Below are positions 55,145-63,545 of a stretch of DNA of 64,000 nt, one piece after another (the first letter of the stretch is position 1; every line of letters begins with the position of its first letter). The DNA comes from Bradyrhizobium agreste. GTDB taxonomy: Bacteria > Pseudomonadota > Alphaproteobacteria > Rhizobiales > Xanthobacteraceae. Both the position numbers and the translations under genes were made by a program. The notes beneath the pieces were generated by a model. It saw only the letters and a program-made list of their open reading frames with translations. It was not told where the DNA came from and did not search any database. The DNA lies in contig NZ_JACCHP010000014.1 of assembly GCF_016031625.1 (NCBI RefSeq), forward strand, positions 62,001 through 126,000. The letters run 5' to 3'.

Positions 55145-57709
55145 TCACGCCCGCTGCACGAAACTGTCCACGACCTTCTTCTCGCCGGCCTTGTCGAAGG
55201 CGATGGTGAGCTTGTTGCCGTCGATCTTGGTGACGCGGCCGTAGCCGAATTTCTGGTGGAAGACGCGGTCTTCCAGCGAGAATTCGGAGGTCGTGCCGGT
55301 GGATTTGGCGACCAGTTCGCCCTCGATGGTCAGCGGCCCGCGGCGGCGGGAGGAGAAGCTGCCGAAGTCCGGTCCGGATGACGAGGAGGACGAGAACGTC
55401 GCGGCTTCTTCCTCGAAACCGCCGCTCCTGCCGCCGCCCCGATTCCGGTTCGCCTGCGCCCGCTGCCAGCCCGGGGTCGAATAGCTGGAGCCGAACGCCT
55501 CCATGTCGTCGAAGCGCGAGGCGCCGTAGCCGCCGCTGCCGCCCCATCCGGAGCCGCCCTTGGATTCCGTGATCTCGACATTGGCCGCCGGTAATTCGTC
55601 GAGGAAGCGCGACGGGATCGTGGTCGACCAGGTGCCGTGGATCCGGCGATTGGTCGCGAAATAGATCTTTGCACGGCGGCGGGCGCGCGTCAGGCCGACA
55701 TGGCCGAGCCGGCGCTCTTCCTCGAGGCCGGCGCGGCCCTGCTCGTCCAGCGTGCGCTGGCTCGGGAACAGGCCTTCCTCCCAGCCCGGCAGGAACACGT
55801 TGTCGAATTCGAGGCCCTTGGCCGAATGCAGCGTCATCAGCGACACCGCATCGTCCTCGGCGCCGCCCTCGCGGTCCATCACCAGCGAGATGTGCTCCAG
55901 GAATCCTTGCAGGTTCTCGAACTCCTCCATCGAGCGCACCAGCTCTTTCAGGTTCTCCAGCCGGCCCGCGGCATCCGCCGAGCGGTCCTTCTGCCACATC
56001 TCGGTATAGCCGCTCTCGTCGAGCACGATCTGGGCGAGGTCGGTATGCGCGGTGACCTCGCGCTGGGCGCGCCAGCGGTCGAACTGCGCAATGAGGTCGC
56101 GCAGCGAGCCGCGCGCCTTCGGCTTCAGCTCGTCGGTCTCGACCACGGCGCGCGCCGCCTCGAACAGGGGAATGCGGCGCTTGCGGGCGTGGTCGTGCAG
56201 CATCTGCACCGTGGCGTCGCCAAGCCCGCGCTTCGGCGTATTGACGATGCGCTCGAAGGCGAGATCGTCGGCCGGCGAATTGATGACGCGCAGATAGGCC
56301 AGCGCGTCGCGGATTTCGGCGCGCTCGTAGAAGCGCGGGCCGCCGATGACGCGGTAGGGCAGGCCAAGCGTGACGAAGCGGTCTTCGAACTCGCGCATCT
56401 GGTAGGAGGCGCGCACGAGAATGGCGATCTCGTTGAGCTTCTCGCCCTGGCGCTGCAGCTGCTCGATCTCCTCGCCGATGCCGCGCGCTTCCTCTTCCGA
56501 ATCCCAGGAGCCTGTGACCGTGACCTTCTCGCCTTCGACGTCCTCGGTGCGCAGTGTCTTGCCGAGCCGGCCTTCGTTGTGCGCGATCAGGTGCGAGGCG
56601 GCGGCGAGGATGTGGCCGGTGGAGCGGTAATTGCGCTCGAGGCGAATGACCTTGGCACCGGGGAAATCGTGCTCGAAGCGAAGAATGTTGTCGACCTCGG
56701 CGCCGCGCCAGCCATAGATCGACTGGTCGTCGTCGCCGACGCAGCAGATGTTTTTGACGTGGGACTTTTCGTTCGCAGCGGGCAGCGCAACATCATCATT
56801 GTCGTCATCACCGGGCCGACGCGAAGCGTCGAGACCCGGTGATCCATCTTGCAAAGAATCGATGGATTGCCGGGTCAAGCCCGGCAATGACGAGTTGGAA
56901 GACGGCGCCTGCGACAGCAGCCGCAGCCACAGATATTGCGCGACGTTCGTGTCCTGGTACTCGTCGACCAGGATGAACTTGAAGCGTTGCTGGTACTGCC
57001 GCAAGATATCCGGCTGCTCGCGGAAGATGCGGATGTTCTCCAGCAGGAGATCGCCGAAATCGGCCGCGTTCAGGATCTTCAGCCGCTCCTGGTAGCTCGC
57101 ATAGAGCTTGCCGCCCTTGCCGTTGGCGAACATCGCGGCTTCGCCCGACGGCACCTGCGCTGGGTTCAGGCCGCGGTTCTTCCAGCCGTCGATCAGGCCG
57201 GCCAGCATCCGCGCCGGCCAGCGCTTCTCGTCGATGTTCTCGGCCTGGAGCAGCTGCTTGAGCAGCCGGACCTGGTCGTCGACGTCGAGCACGGTGAAGT
57301 TCGACTTGAGCTGCGCCAGCTCGGCATGGATGCGCAGGATGCGGCCGCCGATGGAGTGGAAGGTGCCGAGCCACGGCATGCCTTCCACGGCGTGGCCCAG
57401 CATCTGGCCGAGCCGGTGCTTCATCTCGCGCGCGGCCTTGTTGGTGAAGGTCACCGACAGGATCTCGGCCGGGCGGGCGCGGCCCTGGCTCAGGATATGG
57501 GCGATGCGCGTGGTCAGCACGCGGGTCTTGCCGGTGCCGGCGCCGGCCAGCACCAGGACCGGGCCGTCCAGCGTCTCCACCGCCTCGCGCTGCTCCGGAT
57601 TGAGCCCGGCGAGGTATTTCGGGCCCACCGAGGCGCGCGCACGCGCGGCGATGCCGCCGGCTGCGGGCTGGTGGTCGGGTACGGCTGTGATCTTGCTCGG
57701 CTCGGTCAT
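55145..57709 (-). CDS. uvrD: UvrD/PcrA-family DNA helicase with in-frame insertion
   Basis: From the ATG at 57709 the protein has 854 residues. SF1A motifs are all present: AGAGTGKTRVL (55-65), SVTFTNKAAREMK, GTFHSI, LVDEYQDTN (Walker B from 247), GDDDQSIYGWRG (from 325), LERNYRST, and the TLHSAKGLEFDNVF and LTRARRR segments. It unwinds DNA during excision repair and removes proteins from DNA. About 50 residues (268-318) between the Walker B and GDDDQ motifs are not part of the family; 30 of them are encoded by a palindromic repeat. The C-terminus has Ser/Gly-rich segments before a conserved tail. Confidence 0.93.
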   Translation of the reverse strand: MTEPSKITAVPDHQPAAGGIAARARASVGPKYLAGLNPEQREAVETLDGPVLVLAGAGTGKTRVLTTRIAHILSQGRARPAEILSVTFTNKAAREMKHRLGQMLGHAVEGMPWLGTFHSIGGRILRIHAELAQLKSNFTVLDVDDQVRLLKQLLQAENIDEKRWPARMLAGLIDGWKNRGLNPAQVPSGEAAMFANGKGGKLYASYQERLKILNAADFGDLLLENIRIFREQPDILRQYQQRFKFILVDEYQDTNVAQYLWLRLLSQAPSSNSSLPGLTRQSIDSLQDGSPGLDASRRPGDDDNDDVALPAANEKSHVKNICCVGDDDQSIYGWRGAEVDNILRFEHDFPGAKVIRLERNYRSTGHILAAASHLIAHNEGRLGKTLRTEDVEGEKVTVTGSWDSEEEARGIGEEIEQLQRQGEKLNEIAILVRASYQMREFEDRFVTLGLPYRVIGGPRFYERAEIRDALAYLRVINSPADDLAFERIVNTPKRGLGDATVQMLHDHARKRRIPLFEAARAVVETDELKPKARGSLRDLIAQFDRWRAQREVTAHTDLAQIVLDESGYTEMWQKDRSADAAGRLENLKELVRSMEEFENLQGFLEHISLVMDREGGAEDDAVSLMTLHSAKGLEFDNVFLPGWEEGLFPSQRTLDEQGRAGLEEERRLGHVGLTRARRRAKIYFATNRRIHGTWSTTIPSRFLDELPAANVEITESKGGSGWGGSGGYGASRFDDMEAFGSSYSTPGWQRAQANRNRGGGRSGGFEEEAATFSSSSSSGPDFGSFSSRRRGPLTIEGELVAKSTGTTSEFSLEDRVFHQKFGYGRVTKIDGNKLTIAFDKAGEKKVVDSFVQRA
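56802..56892. repeat. Palindromic repeat inside uvrD, family A-like
   Basis: CGTCATCACCGGGCCGACGC and ACCCGGTGATCCATC pair with CGATGGATTGCCGGGTCAAG and CCCGGCAATGACG. The layout equals the intergenic family A/B elements elsewhere in the window, but this copy is read through in frame by the helicase gene, adding a peptide containing SLPGLTRQSIDSL and DGSPGLDASRRPG. Confidence 0.85.
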
Positions 57710-57953
57710 GCGAATCATCGGCCCCACGATGGCACCGCGGGGTGGTGGAAGGGAGCCTTCTTAACAGGGATTGATGCCTATATGGGGCGCCGGGCAGGTT
57801 TTTCCACGTGCGCCGCAGGCCGATTTGTTCCAGCACGGGCCGCGAATTTCGCTTCCCCTGGAGCCGGAACCATCGTTCTCGCGTCGAGATTGTCAGGGCA
57901 GGTGGCGCGGCCAGCCGCGTCGATCGCAGACAACATCAAGACGAGGTTTGACC

Positions 57954-58124
57954 ATGCTAGGCTGGGTTGTGACGTTTCTGGTTATCGCACTGATCGCCGG
58001 CATCCTGGGCTTCGGCGGCGTCGCCGGCGCTTCGATCGAGATCGCCAAGATCATCTTCTTCATCGCAGTCGTTCTGTTCCTGGTTTCGGCCGTCGTCGGC
58101 TTGGCGCGCCGCAACAGGGTATAG
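57954..58124 (+). CDS. DUF1328-family small membrane protein
   Basis: A 56-residue protein of two membrane helices, starting MLGWVVTFLVIALIAGILGF and ending LVSAVVGLARRNRV. The pattern is that of DUF1328 (YtjA-like) proteins, small inner-membrane proteins sometimes linked to envelope stress. GAGG precedes the ATG. It is divergent from uvrD. The open frame continues upstream but without membrane-protein character. Confidence 0.88.
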   Translation: MLGWVVTFLVIALIAGILGFGGVAGASIEIAKIIFFIAVVLFLVSAVVGLARRNRV

Positions 58125-58132
58125 CGCTGTGT

Positions 58133-58268
58133 GTCGACCTCTCCCGTAGGGAGAGGTCGGATCGCATCGAAAGATGCGATCCGGGTGAGGGGTTGCAGTC
58201 TCAGTGAGCGCTGCGGCCCCTCACCCGGATTGCTTCGCAACCCGACCTCTCCCCAACGGGGAGAGGTG
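58133..58268. repeat. Intergenic palindromic repeat, family C
   Basis: GTCGACCTCTCCCGTAGGG to CTCTCCCCAACGGGGAGAGG, with GATCCGGGTGAGGGG / CCCCTCACCCGGATTG in the centre. It lies between the convergent DUF1328 and thioesterase genes. Confidence 0.9.
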
Positions 58269-58297
58269 AACCACAAGCGGCAGACGGCACCTGAAAG

Positions 58298-58804
58298 CTA
58301 TTTCTTCGAGGGCATCGCCACGCTGCGGCCGATGCCTACAGGGCGAGGCAAGGCGGCGTGCGCCTTGGTGATCGCCGCAATACGCTCGCTGATGTCGGGC
58401 GGAAACGGCGCGACGCGCCGCGCATTCATGTCCATGTGCAGCGACATGTTCTCGGAGGTCGCCGACAGCCAGCCTTCGCCCGCATGCCGCATCTCCTCGA
58501 ACGTGTGCAGCCGCTTATCGTCGGCATCGAGCAGCCAGACGAAGATCTGCACGGGATCGCCGAAATGGATCTCGCGCAAGTACCGGACGTGGCATTCGGC
58601 GGTGAAGGTCGAGCCGCCGCGCTCCTTCATGTAGCCAGGCCCGATGCCGAGCTCGAGCCACAGCTGGTCGATCGCGCGGTCGAACATCACGTTGTAATAG
58701 GCCATGTTGAGATGGCCGTTATAGTCGATCCATTGCGGCTCGATCTGCATGATCGAGGCGCGGAACGGCGCGGCGCTGGGCGTTGAGGCGGCAGTCTCCG
58801 GCAT
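58298..58804 (-). CDS. Hotdog-fold acyl-CoA thioesterase
   Basis: The 168-residue protein contains the 4HBT-type motif WIDYNGHLNMAYYNVMFDRA, where the Asp before the YNGHLN loop is the usual catalytic acid, followed by YLREIHFGDPVQIFVW. Such enzymes hydrolyse acyl- or aryl-CoA thioesters. The start has AAGGAAAC just upstream. It is divergent from the D-lactate dehydrogenase-like gene, 85 bases away. Substrate unknown; carnitine-related thioesterases share this layout. Confidence 0.88.
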   Translation of the reverse strand: MPETAASTPSAAPFRASIMQIEPQWIDYNGHLNMAYYNVMFDRAIDQLWLELGIGPGYMKERGGSTFTAECHVRYLREIHFGDPVQIFVWLLDADDKRLHTFEEMRHAGEGWLSATSENMSLHMDMNARRVAPFPPDISERIAAITKAHAALPRPVGIGRSVAMPSKK

Positions 58805-58889
58805 GTTTCCTTCCCAAGCTATGCGTCCGGTCGCTTGACTTGACCGGTTTAATGTCCTTTGCCACGGTTCTTCTGTCGGGAGGAATTCC

Positions 58890-60314
58890 GTGGGTACGAC
58901 CATCACCAATAATCCGCCGCGGCCGGAGCCGAAAGCCCTCGCGAGCACGCTGGAGCAGCTTGCCGCACGCTTCGGCAACCGCCTCATCACCTCGCAGGCC
59001 GTGCGCGAGCAGCACGGCCATACCACCACTTGGATCCCCAACCAGCCGCCGGACGGCGTGGTGATGGCGCAGGAGACCGCCGATATCCAGGACGTGGTGC
59101 GGATCTGCGCGAAACATCGCGTGCCCGTCATCGCCTTCGGCACCGGCACCTCGCTGGAAGGCCAGGTCAACGCGCCCGCCGGCGGCATCTCGATCGACCT
59201 GCGCGACATGAACAAGGTGCTCGCGGTGCATGCCGAGGACCTCGACTGCGTGATCCAGCCCGGCGTCACCCGCAAGGCGCTGAACGAGCATCTGCGCGAT
59301 CAGGGCCTGTTCTTCCCGATCGATCCGGGCGCGGACGCGTCCCTTGGCGGCATGGCCTCGACCCGCGCCTCCGGCACCAATGCGGTGCGCTACGGCACCA
59401 TGCGCGACAGCGTGCTGGCGCTGAAAGTGGTGCGCGGCGACGGCGAGATCATCACCACGGGCACGCGCGCCAAGAAATCGTCCGCGGGCTACGACCTGAC
59501 GCATCTGTTCGTCGGCGCCGAAGGCACGCTCGGCATCATCTCGGAACTGACCATCCGCCTGCGCGGCATCCCCGAGACGATCGCGGCCGGCGCGGTGTCG
59601 TTCGAGACCGTGCACGGGGCCTGCGAGGCCGTGATCCTGGCGATCCAGACCGGCATTCCCGTGGCGCGCATCGAGCTGCTCAATGCCGCGCAGGTGAAGG
59701 CCTGCAATGCCTATTCGAAGCTGACGCTGCCGGAAACGCCGCTGCTCTTGCTGGAATTCCACGGCAGCGAGATCGAGGTCGCCGAGCAATCCAAGGCGTT
59801 CGGCGAGATCGCGAAGGAATGCGGCGGCGGCGATTTCTCCTGGACGACCAAGCCGGAGGACCGCACCAAGCTTTGGCAGGCGCGGCACGACGCCTACTGG
59901 TCGGTGAAGGCGCTGCGCCCCGGCGACAGCATCGGGGTAGTCGCGACCGACGTCTGCGTGCCGATCTCGCGGCTCGCCGACTGCGTCAGCGAGACCGAGG
60001 AGGATCTCAAGCGGCTCAATTTGCTGTCGCCGATCGTCGGCCATGTCGGTGACGGCAATTTCCACTGCTCGCTGGTGTGCGACACCAACGATGCCGACGA
60101 GATGGCGCGGGGCGAGGAGTTCATGCATCGTCTGGTCGAGCGTGCGCAGGCGATGGACGGCACCTGCACCGGCGAGCACGGTATCGGCCAGGGCAAGCAG
60201 AAATATCTCAAGGCCGAGCTCGGCCCCGAGGCGCTCGATGCGATGCGGGCGCTGAAGAAGGCGCTCGATCCGCTCAACATCTTCAACCCCGGCAAGATCG
60301 TGCCGGAGGCGTAA
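58890..60314 (+). CDS. FAD-linked D-lactate dehydrogenase-like oxidoreductase
   Basis: The 474-residue flavoprotein begins at a GTG with GGAGGAATTCC immediately upstream. The FAD_binding_4 domain shows AFGTGTSLEGQVNAPAGG and DPGADASLGGMASTRASGTN, and the C-terminal FAD-oxidase domain shows GHVGDGNFHCSLV and TGEHGIGQGKQKYL with the catalytic histidines. It matches D-lactate dehydrogenase (cytochrome)/LDHD-type enzymes, with GlcD as the alternative. It would oxidise D-lactate or a related 2-hydroxyacid to the 2-oxo acid at the membrane. Confidence 0.92.
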   Translation: MGTTITNNPPRPEPKALASTLEQLAARFGNRLITSQAVREQHGHTTTWIPNQPPDGVVMAQETADIQDVVRICAKHRVPVIAFGTGTSLEGQVNAPAGGISIDLRDMNKVLAVHAEDLDCVIQPGVTRKALNEHLRDQGLFFPIDPGADASLGGMASTRASGTNAVRYGTMRDSVLALKVVRGDGEIITTGTRAKKSSAGYDLTHLFVGAEGTLGIISELTIRLRGIPETIAAGAVSFETVHGACEAVILAIQTGIPVARIELLNAAQVKACNAYSKLTLPETPLLLLEFHGSEIEVAEQSKAFGEIAKECGGGDFSWTTKPEDRTKLWQARHDAYWSVKALRPGDSIGVVATDVCVPISRLADCVSETEEDLKRLNLLSPIVGHVGDGNFHCSLVCDTNDADEMARGEEFMHRLVERAQAMDGTCTGEHGIGQGKQKYLKAELGPEALDAMRALKKALDPLNIFNPGKIVPEA

Positions 60315-60416
60315 GGCGGCGCGCTCAAGGGATCGGGAACTTTCGGCAATGTTGCCGGTTCCAATTCCCGCCAAGTTCCGATGCCTCAATGGCAGGGCTG
60401 TGCGCGGGAGGGTGCG

Positions 60417-61715
60417 ATGGTGCGACCGGTCGTTGGGTTTGCCGCAATGGTCTTTGCCTGCATGCTGGCGGGTGCGGCGCTGGCCAAGGGCGGACATGGT
60501 GGCGGACATGGCGGCGGCCATGGAGGCGGGCATGGCCATGGCCATCATGGCGGCGGCCATTTCCGTGGGCACGGCGGCGGGCACGCGCATGGCGGCGGGC
60601 ATCATCGCGCGATGCGGTTCACAACCGGTGCCCGACGTGGCGGCCCGAATTTCGGTCAGATCCGCAATGCCGCGATCCGGCCGGCGAACTTCCGCAACGC
60701 CTGGAACGCCAGCGCATTCCGCAACGGCCGGCTGATCAGCAATCCGGCGGCCCGTGCGCAGATCGCCGCGGCGGCAGCGCTCGCCGGCTGGAGCGGTGCA
60801 AGCAGCGGATGGTGGCAACATCCCGGCGGCGGCTACGGCTGGGTCGGGCCGCTGTTCTGGCCGTTCGCCTATAACGACCTCTACGATTACACGATCTGGG
60901 GCGATGGCCTCGGCTTCTGGGGCTACGGCTATCCGGACATCTATGCCGGCATTTTCGGCCCCTATGGCTATGACCGCCTGTCGGCCTATGTGCCGCAGCA
61001 GCCGCAGGGACGGCGGCGGGCGCGCAGTGCGCCGCTCGATCAGCTCTGCGGCAGCGACCGCCGCGCCATCGTTGGCCTGCCGATCGATCAGATCGCAGCC
61101 ACGGTGCAGCCGACCGATGCGCAAGGCGCGGCTCTCGATGCGCTCGGCAATGCCTCGGTCGACGCGGCAGCCTTGATCCGCACCTCCTGTCCGACGCAGG
61201 CCGCAGCGACGGCGCCCGGCCGACTCGCCGCCATGCAGCAGCGGGTCGAGGCGATGCAGAAGGGCGTCGACCTGGTCCAGCCTGCGCTCGAGGCGTTCTA
61301 TGGTTCGCTCAACGACGAGCAGAAGGCGCGCTTCAATGCGCTCGCCGACGATCAGCGTCGTGCCACGGCATCGAACAATGCGGGCGGATCGTCGGTGCAG
61401 ACTTGCAGCGCCTCCGCCGCGTTCGATTGGCCCGGCGCCACGATCGAGGACAGACTTCGTCCCAACGACACCCAGCGCGCGGCGCTCCAGGTGCTCCAGG
61501 ACACCAGCGCCAAAGTCAGCGCATCGCTCAAGGCGGCCTGCGAGCCCAATGAGGTGATGACGCCGCCGGCCCGCATGGCCGCGATCCGCAAGCGTCTCGA
61601 CGTCATGCTGGACGGAATCAAGTCGGTGCGGGCGGCGCTCGATGATTTCTACGCCACGCTGAACGACGAGCAGAAGGCGCAGTTCGAGGCGATCGGCCCG
61701 CGCCGCATGTCCTGA
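60417..61715 (+). CDS. Secreted His/Gly-rich protein with two LTXXQ-like repeats
   Basis: The 432-residue product has a signal peptide, then about 45 residues of repeating Gly and His (residues 24-65, HGGGHGGGHGGGHGHGHHGG style), a Gly/Tyr/Trp-rich middle region, and two homologous helical domains ending LNDEQKARFNAL and LNDEQKAQFEAI. Those endings are the LTXXQ/Spy signature of CpxP-type periplasmic chaperones. The His run probably binds Ni, Zn or Cu. Each helical domain is preceded by an acidic PTDAQGAALDAL / PNDTQRAALQVL segment, so the duplication is plain. GGAGGG lies before the ATG. Confidence 0.82.
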   Translation: MVRPVVGFAAMVFACMLAGAALAKGGHGGGHGGGHGGGHGHGHHGGGHFRGHGGGHAHGGGHHRAMRFTTGARRGGPNFGQIRNAAIRPANFRNAWNASAFRNGRLISNPAARAQIAAAAALAGWSGASSGWWQHPGGGYGWVGPLFWPFAYNDLYDYTIWGDGLGFWGYGYPDIYAGIFGPYGYDRLSAYVPQQPQGRRRARSAPLDQLCGSDRRAIVGLPIDQIAATVQPTDAQGAALDALGNASVDAAALIRTSCPTQAAATAPGRLAAMQQRVEAMQKGVDLVQPALEAFYGSLNDEQKARFNALADDQRRATASNNAGGSSVQTCSASAAFDWPGATIEDRLRPNDTQRAALQVLQDTSAKVSASLKAACEPNEVMTPPARMAAIRKRLDVMLDGIKSVRAALDDFYATLNDEQKAQFEAIGPRRMS

Positions 61716-61728
61716 AAGAGCCGGGGAG

Positions 61729-62100
61729 ATGAAGTGGTTTGCAAGGCCGGCACCGGCTGACATCTGGGACGAGCCGATCCAGGGGCCGATCGGCGACATC
61801 GAAGCAGCCGACCGAATCCGCACGATCTGCCAGGCTGCGAAGGCGAGCGCCGAAAGCGTCGGAGGTTCAGCGCAGGCTAGCACGCGGGAGCGCGCGCGTT
61901 ATGAACGCGCGGCCCGCGTCGCGATGGAGATTGCGATGAAGATCTCCGATGATTTGATGCGCGACGATGCGGTGCGCCGCATCGTCGATCTCTGCATGAA
62001 GGCCGACGACATCAAGACGGCGCAGATCCTCTATCGCGCCGTGCAGGCGATCTGGCTCCGTGAGGCCATACTGAAAGATCATCCCGCGCTCGGGCGGTGA
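61729..62100 (+). CDS. 123-residue hypothetical protein
   Basis: A mainly helical cytosolic protein starting KWFARPAPADIWDEPIQGP and continuing with AARVAMEIAMKISDDLMRDDAVRRIVDLCMKADDIKTAQILYRAV. It lies 13 bases after the LTXXQ-like gene, in the same direction, so probably in one transcript. I do not recognise a family; the amphipathic helix pattern suggests a helical bundle. Confidence 0.65.
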   Translation: MKWFARPAPADIWDEPIQGPIGDIEAADRIRTICQAAKASAESVGGSAQASTRERARYERAARVAMEIAMKISDDLMRDDAVRRIVDLCMKADDIKTAQILYRAVQAIWLREAILKDHPALGR

Positions 62101-62127
62101 TAGGGTAGTCCGCTTCGTTGTCTGGGT

Positions 62128-62388
62128 CTATTGCTTGGGTGACGGCGCCTGCGCTGCCTTGAGTGCGCTCTTGCAGCCCTCCGAAAGCCGATCGAATTTG
62201 TCGATCATGCACTGCTTGATGCGCCCTGATCCGGGCATGATGCCAGAGCACAACGCCCGCATGTCGGCAGTGCAGGCTTGGCGTATCTCCTGTCGCTGCG
62301 CCTGTGCGGAAGACGCAGATGCGGCCGCCGCTGTCAGCATTGCCGCGGCCGCGCGTCTCAACTGATGCAAGCTTCGTGCTCTCACCAT
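62128..62388 (-). CDS. Short secreted Cys-rich-repeat protein
   Basis: The 86-residue product has a basic start, a hydrophobic segment (AAAAMLTAAAASASSAQA) and one Cys-rich-repeat pair: IRQACTADMRALCSGIMPG and IKQCMIDKFDRLSEGCKSAL. It is a relative of the longer protein at 54345-54761. It overlaps the next minus-strand gene by 7 bases and was probably co-transcribed with it. Four cysteines suggest two disulphides in the periplasm. Confidence 0.72.
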   Translation of the reverse strand: MVRARSLHQLRRAAAAMLTAAAASASSAQAQRQEIRQACTADMRALCSGIMPGSGRIKQCMIDKFDRLSEGCKSALKAAQAPSPKQ

Positions 62389-62663
62389 GCGCAGACCCTC
62401 CGAACGCCCAGGGGCGTGTCAGTCCACCAGCAGCGGCCGGCATGGGGAGGGATCACGTAGGCGTAAGGCCGATACGCATAGGGAATGGCGTCGCGCCGAC
62501 ACAGCCCCTTGGGGGTGAGGTGCCAACCGGGTCCGCACCCGCCGCTCGCCTTGGTCAAATCGTCGGGAGCTGCGAGGTGCGGGGCGGGTGCAAAGCCATA
62601 GGCAGCCGAGCCGGCTGCCAGCGCGGTTAAGGCGGCCGCGACTATGATCGTCAGTCTTGGCAT
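62382..62663 (-). CDS. 93-residue secreted hypothetical protein
   Basis: Signal peptide (TIIVAAALTALAAGSAAYG) then a short mature part with Cys pairs in the pattern GGCGPGWHLTPKGLCRRD and RCWWTDTPLGVRRVCAW. Proteins of this pattern occur as 'GCG_CRPN'-like or unnamed secreted peptides in rhizobia. It precedes the Cys-rich gene with a 7-base overlap. Function unknown. Confidence 0.68.
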   Translation of the reverse strand: MPRLTIIVAAALTALAAGSAAYGFAPAPHLAAPDDLTKASGGCGPGWHLTPKGLCRRDAIPYAYRPYAYVIPPHAGRCWWTDTPLGVRRVCAW

Positions 62664-62757
62664 TTGGATTCCATGTGCGGGTTGAATGATGCGAATATTT
62701 GCGGCCGCCGGCCGGACCTGGGGGCTGGAAATCAGCCGGCGGCCTTCGGCGCGCGGA

Positions 62758-63087
62758 TCAGTAGCGGTATCCGTAGAACGGATAGGCCACGACTGTGCCG
62801 CTACGCGTCACGCTGTTGCCGTACGGGCCGGTGGTGGTGCGCGTATAGTCGTAGGCGTGAGGGCCGACGCGCGCGATGCTGCCGGTTCGCGAGACCGTAC
62901 CTCCGTTCGGTCCGGTTACGGAGATCGAGCGCGAGCAAGTGCCGCCGGCGCAGCCGCCGCTGGCGTTGCCGTAATAGGTGCCGCGCCGGGTCGTGACGGT
63001 GCCTGTGCGGACCCAGGCGTTTGCCTCAGATGCGCCGACCGCGGCCAGTGCGGCTGCGAGTGAGGCCGAAGCTAGGATACGTCTCAT
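62758..63087 (-). CDS. 109-residue secreted Tyr/Gly/Thr-rich protein
   Basis: A signal peptide (ILASASLAAALAAVGASEANA) is followed by a mature region rich in Thr, Gly, Ser and Tyr with repeated short patterns such as RTGTVTTRRGTYYGN, SRSISVTGPNGGTVSRTGS and YTRTTTGPYGNSVTRSGT, a beta-rich repeat style. GGGAGAAAC precedes the start. Its ending VVAYPFYGYRY resembles outer-surface small proteins of rhizobia. Function unknown. Confidence 0.68.
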   Translation of the reverse strand: MRRILASASLAAALAAVGASEANAWVRTGTVTTRRGTYYGNASGGCAGGTCSRSISVTGPNGGTVSRTGSIARVGPHAYDYTRTTTGPYGNSVTRSGTVVAYPFYGYRY

Positions 63088-63257
63088 CAGTTTCTCCCTC
63101 TAACGGGGTGCGCCAGCAACAGTCCCGCCGCACCGCATGGGGACAGCATTGCCGCGCTCCTTTGCCGTGATATTGCGGGCGAGCCTCGATTTGTAACGTT
63201 TTGTAACGCGGTGTGCCGCCGTATTGCCGCCGACGCATTGATCGATAGATCGCCGTC

Positions 63258-63530
63258 ATGGACAAGCGGACGATCATGATCGTGGACGATGATTGGGAGA
63301 TCCGGCCGTTGCTGGCGGACCTTCAGACGCGCGAGGGCTACGCGACGATTTGCCTCGAAAATGGCGCTGCGATGGATCGTGCGCTAATGCAGGCCAATCC
63401 CGATCTCATCTTGCTCGATATCATGCTGCCCGGCGAAGACGGGCTCTCGATTTGCCGTCGACTGCGTGGCAGAGGCGGCGGTGCCCAACGCTTGAAGCGC
63501 GATGATGGGACATCACCGCGCTTCAGGTAA
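63258..63530 (+). pseudogene. Truncated response-regulator receiver domain
   Basis: The first 70 residues are a receiver domain: acidic pair in MIVDDDWEIRP, phosphorylation site Asp54 in LILLDIMLPGEDGLSICRRL. Then the similarity stops and a Gly/Arg-rich tail of about 20 residues (GRGGGAQRLKRDDGTSPR) leads to a stop. The Thr and Lys switch residues and any output domain are missing. It is probably a decayed OmpR-type regulator; a stand-alone truncated product cannot be excluded. No partner kinase is adjacent. Confidence 0.65.
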
Positions 63531-63545
63531 GCCACGCGCCGCAGC

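Noticed and set aside
54882..55997. 371-codon open frame upstream of and including the hicB-like sequence
   Set aside because: Most of it is a shadow of uvrD; only the last 84 codons from the ATG at 55136 resemble a real protein.
58719..61883. 1054-codon open frame on the minus strand opposite the lactate dehydrogenase-like and LTXXQ-like genes
   Set aside because: Rejected for the same reason; plus-strand genes there have clear motifs, signal peptide and ribosome-binding sites.
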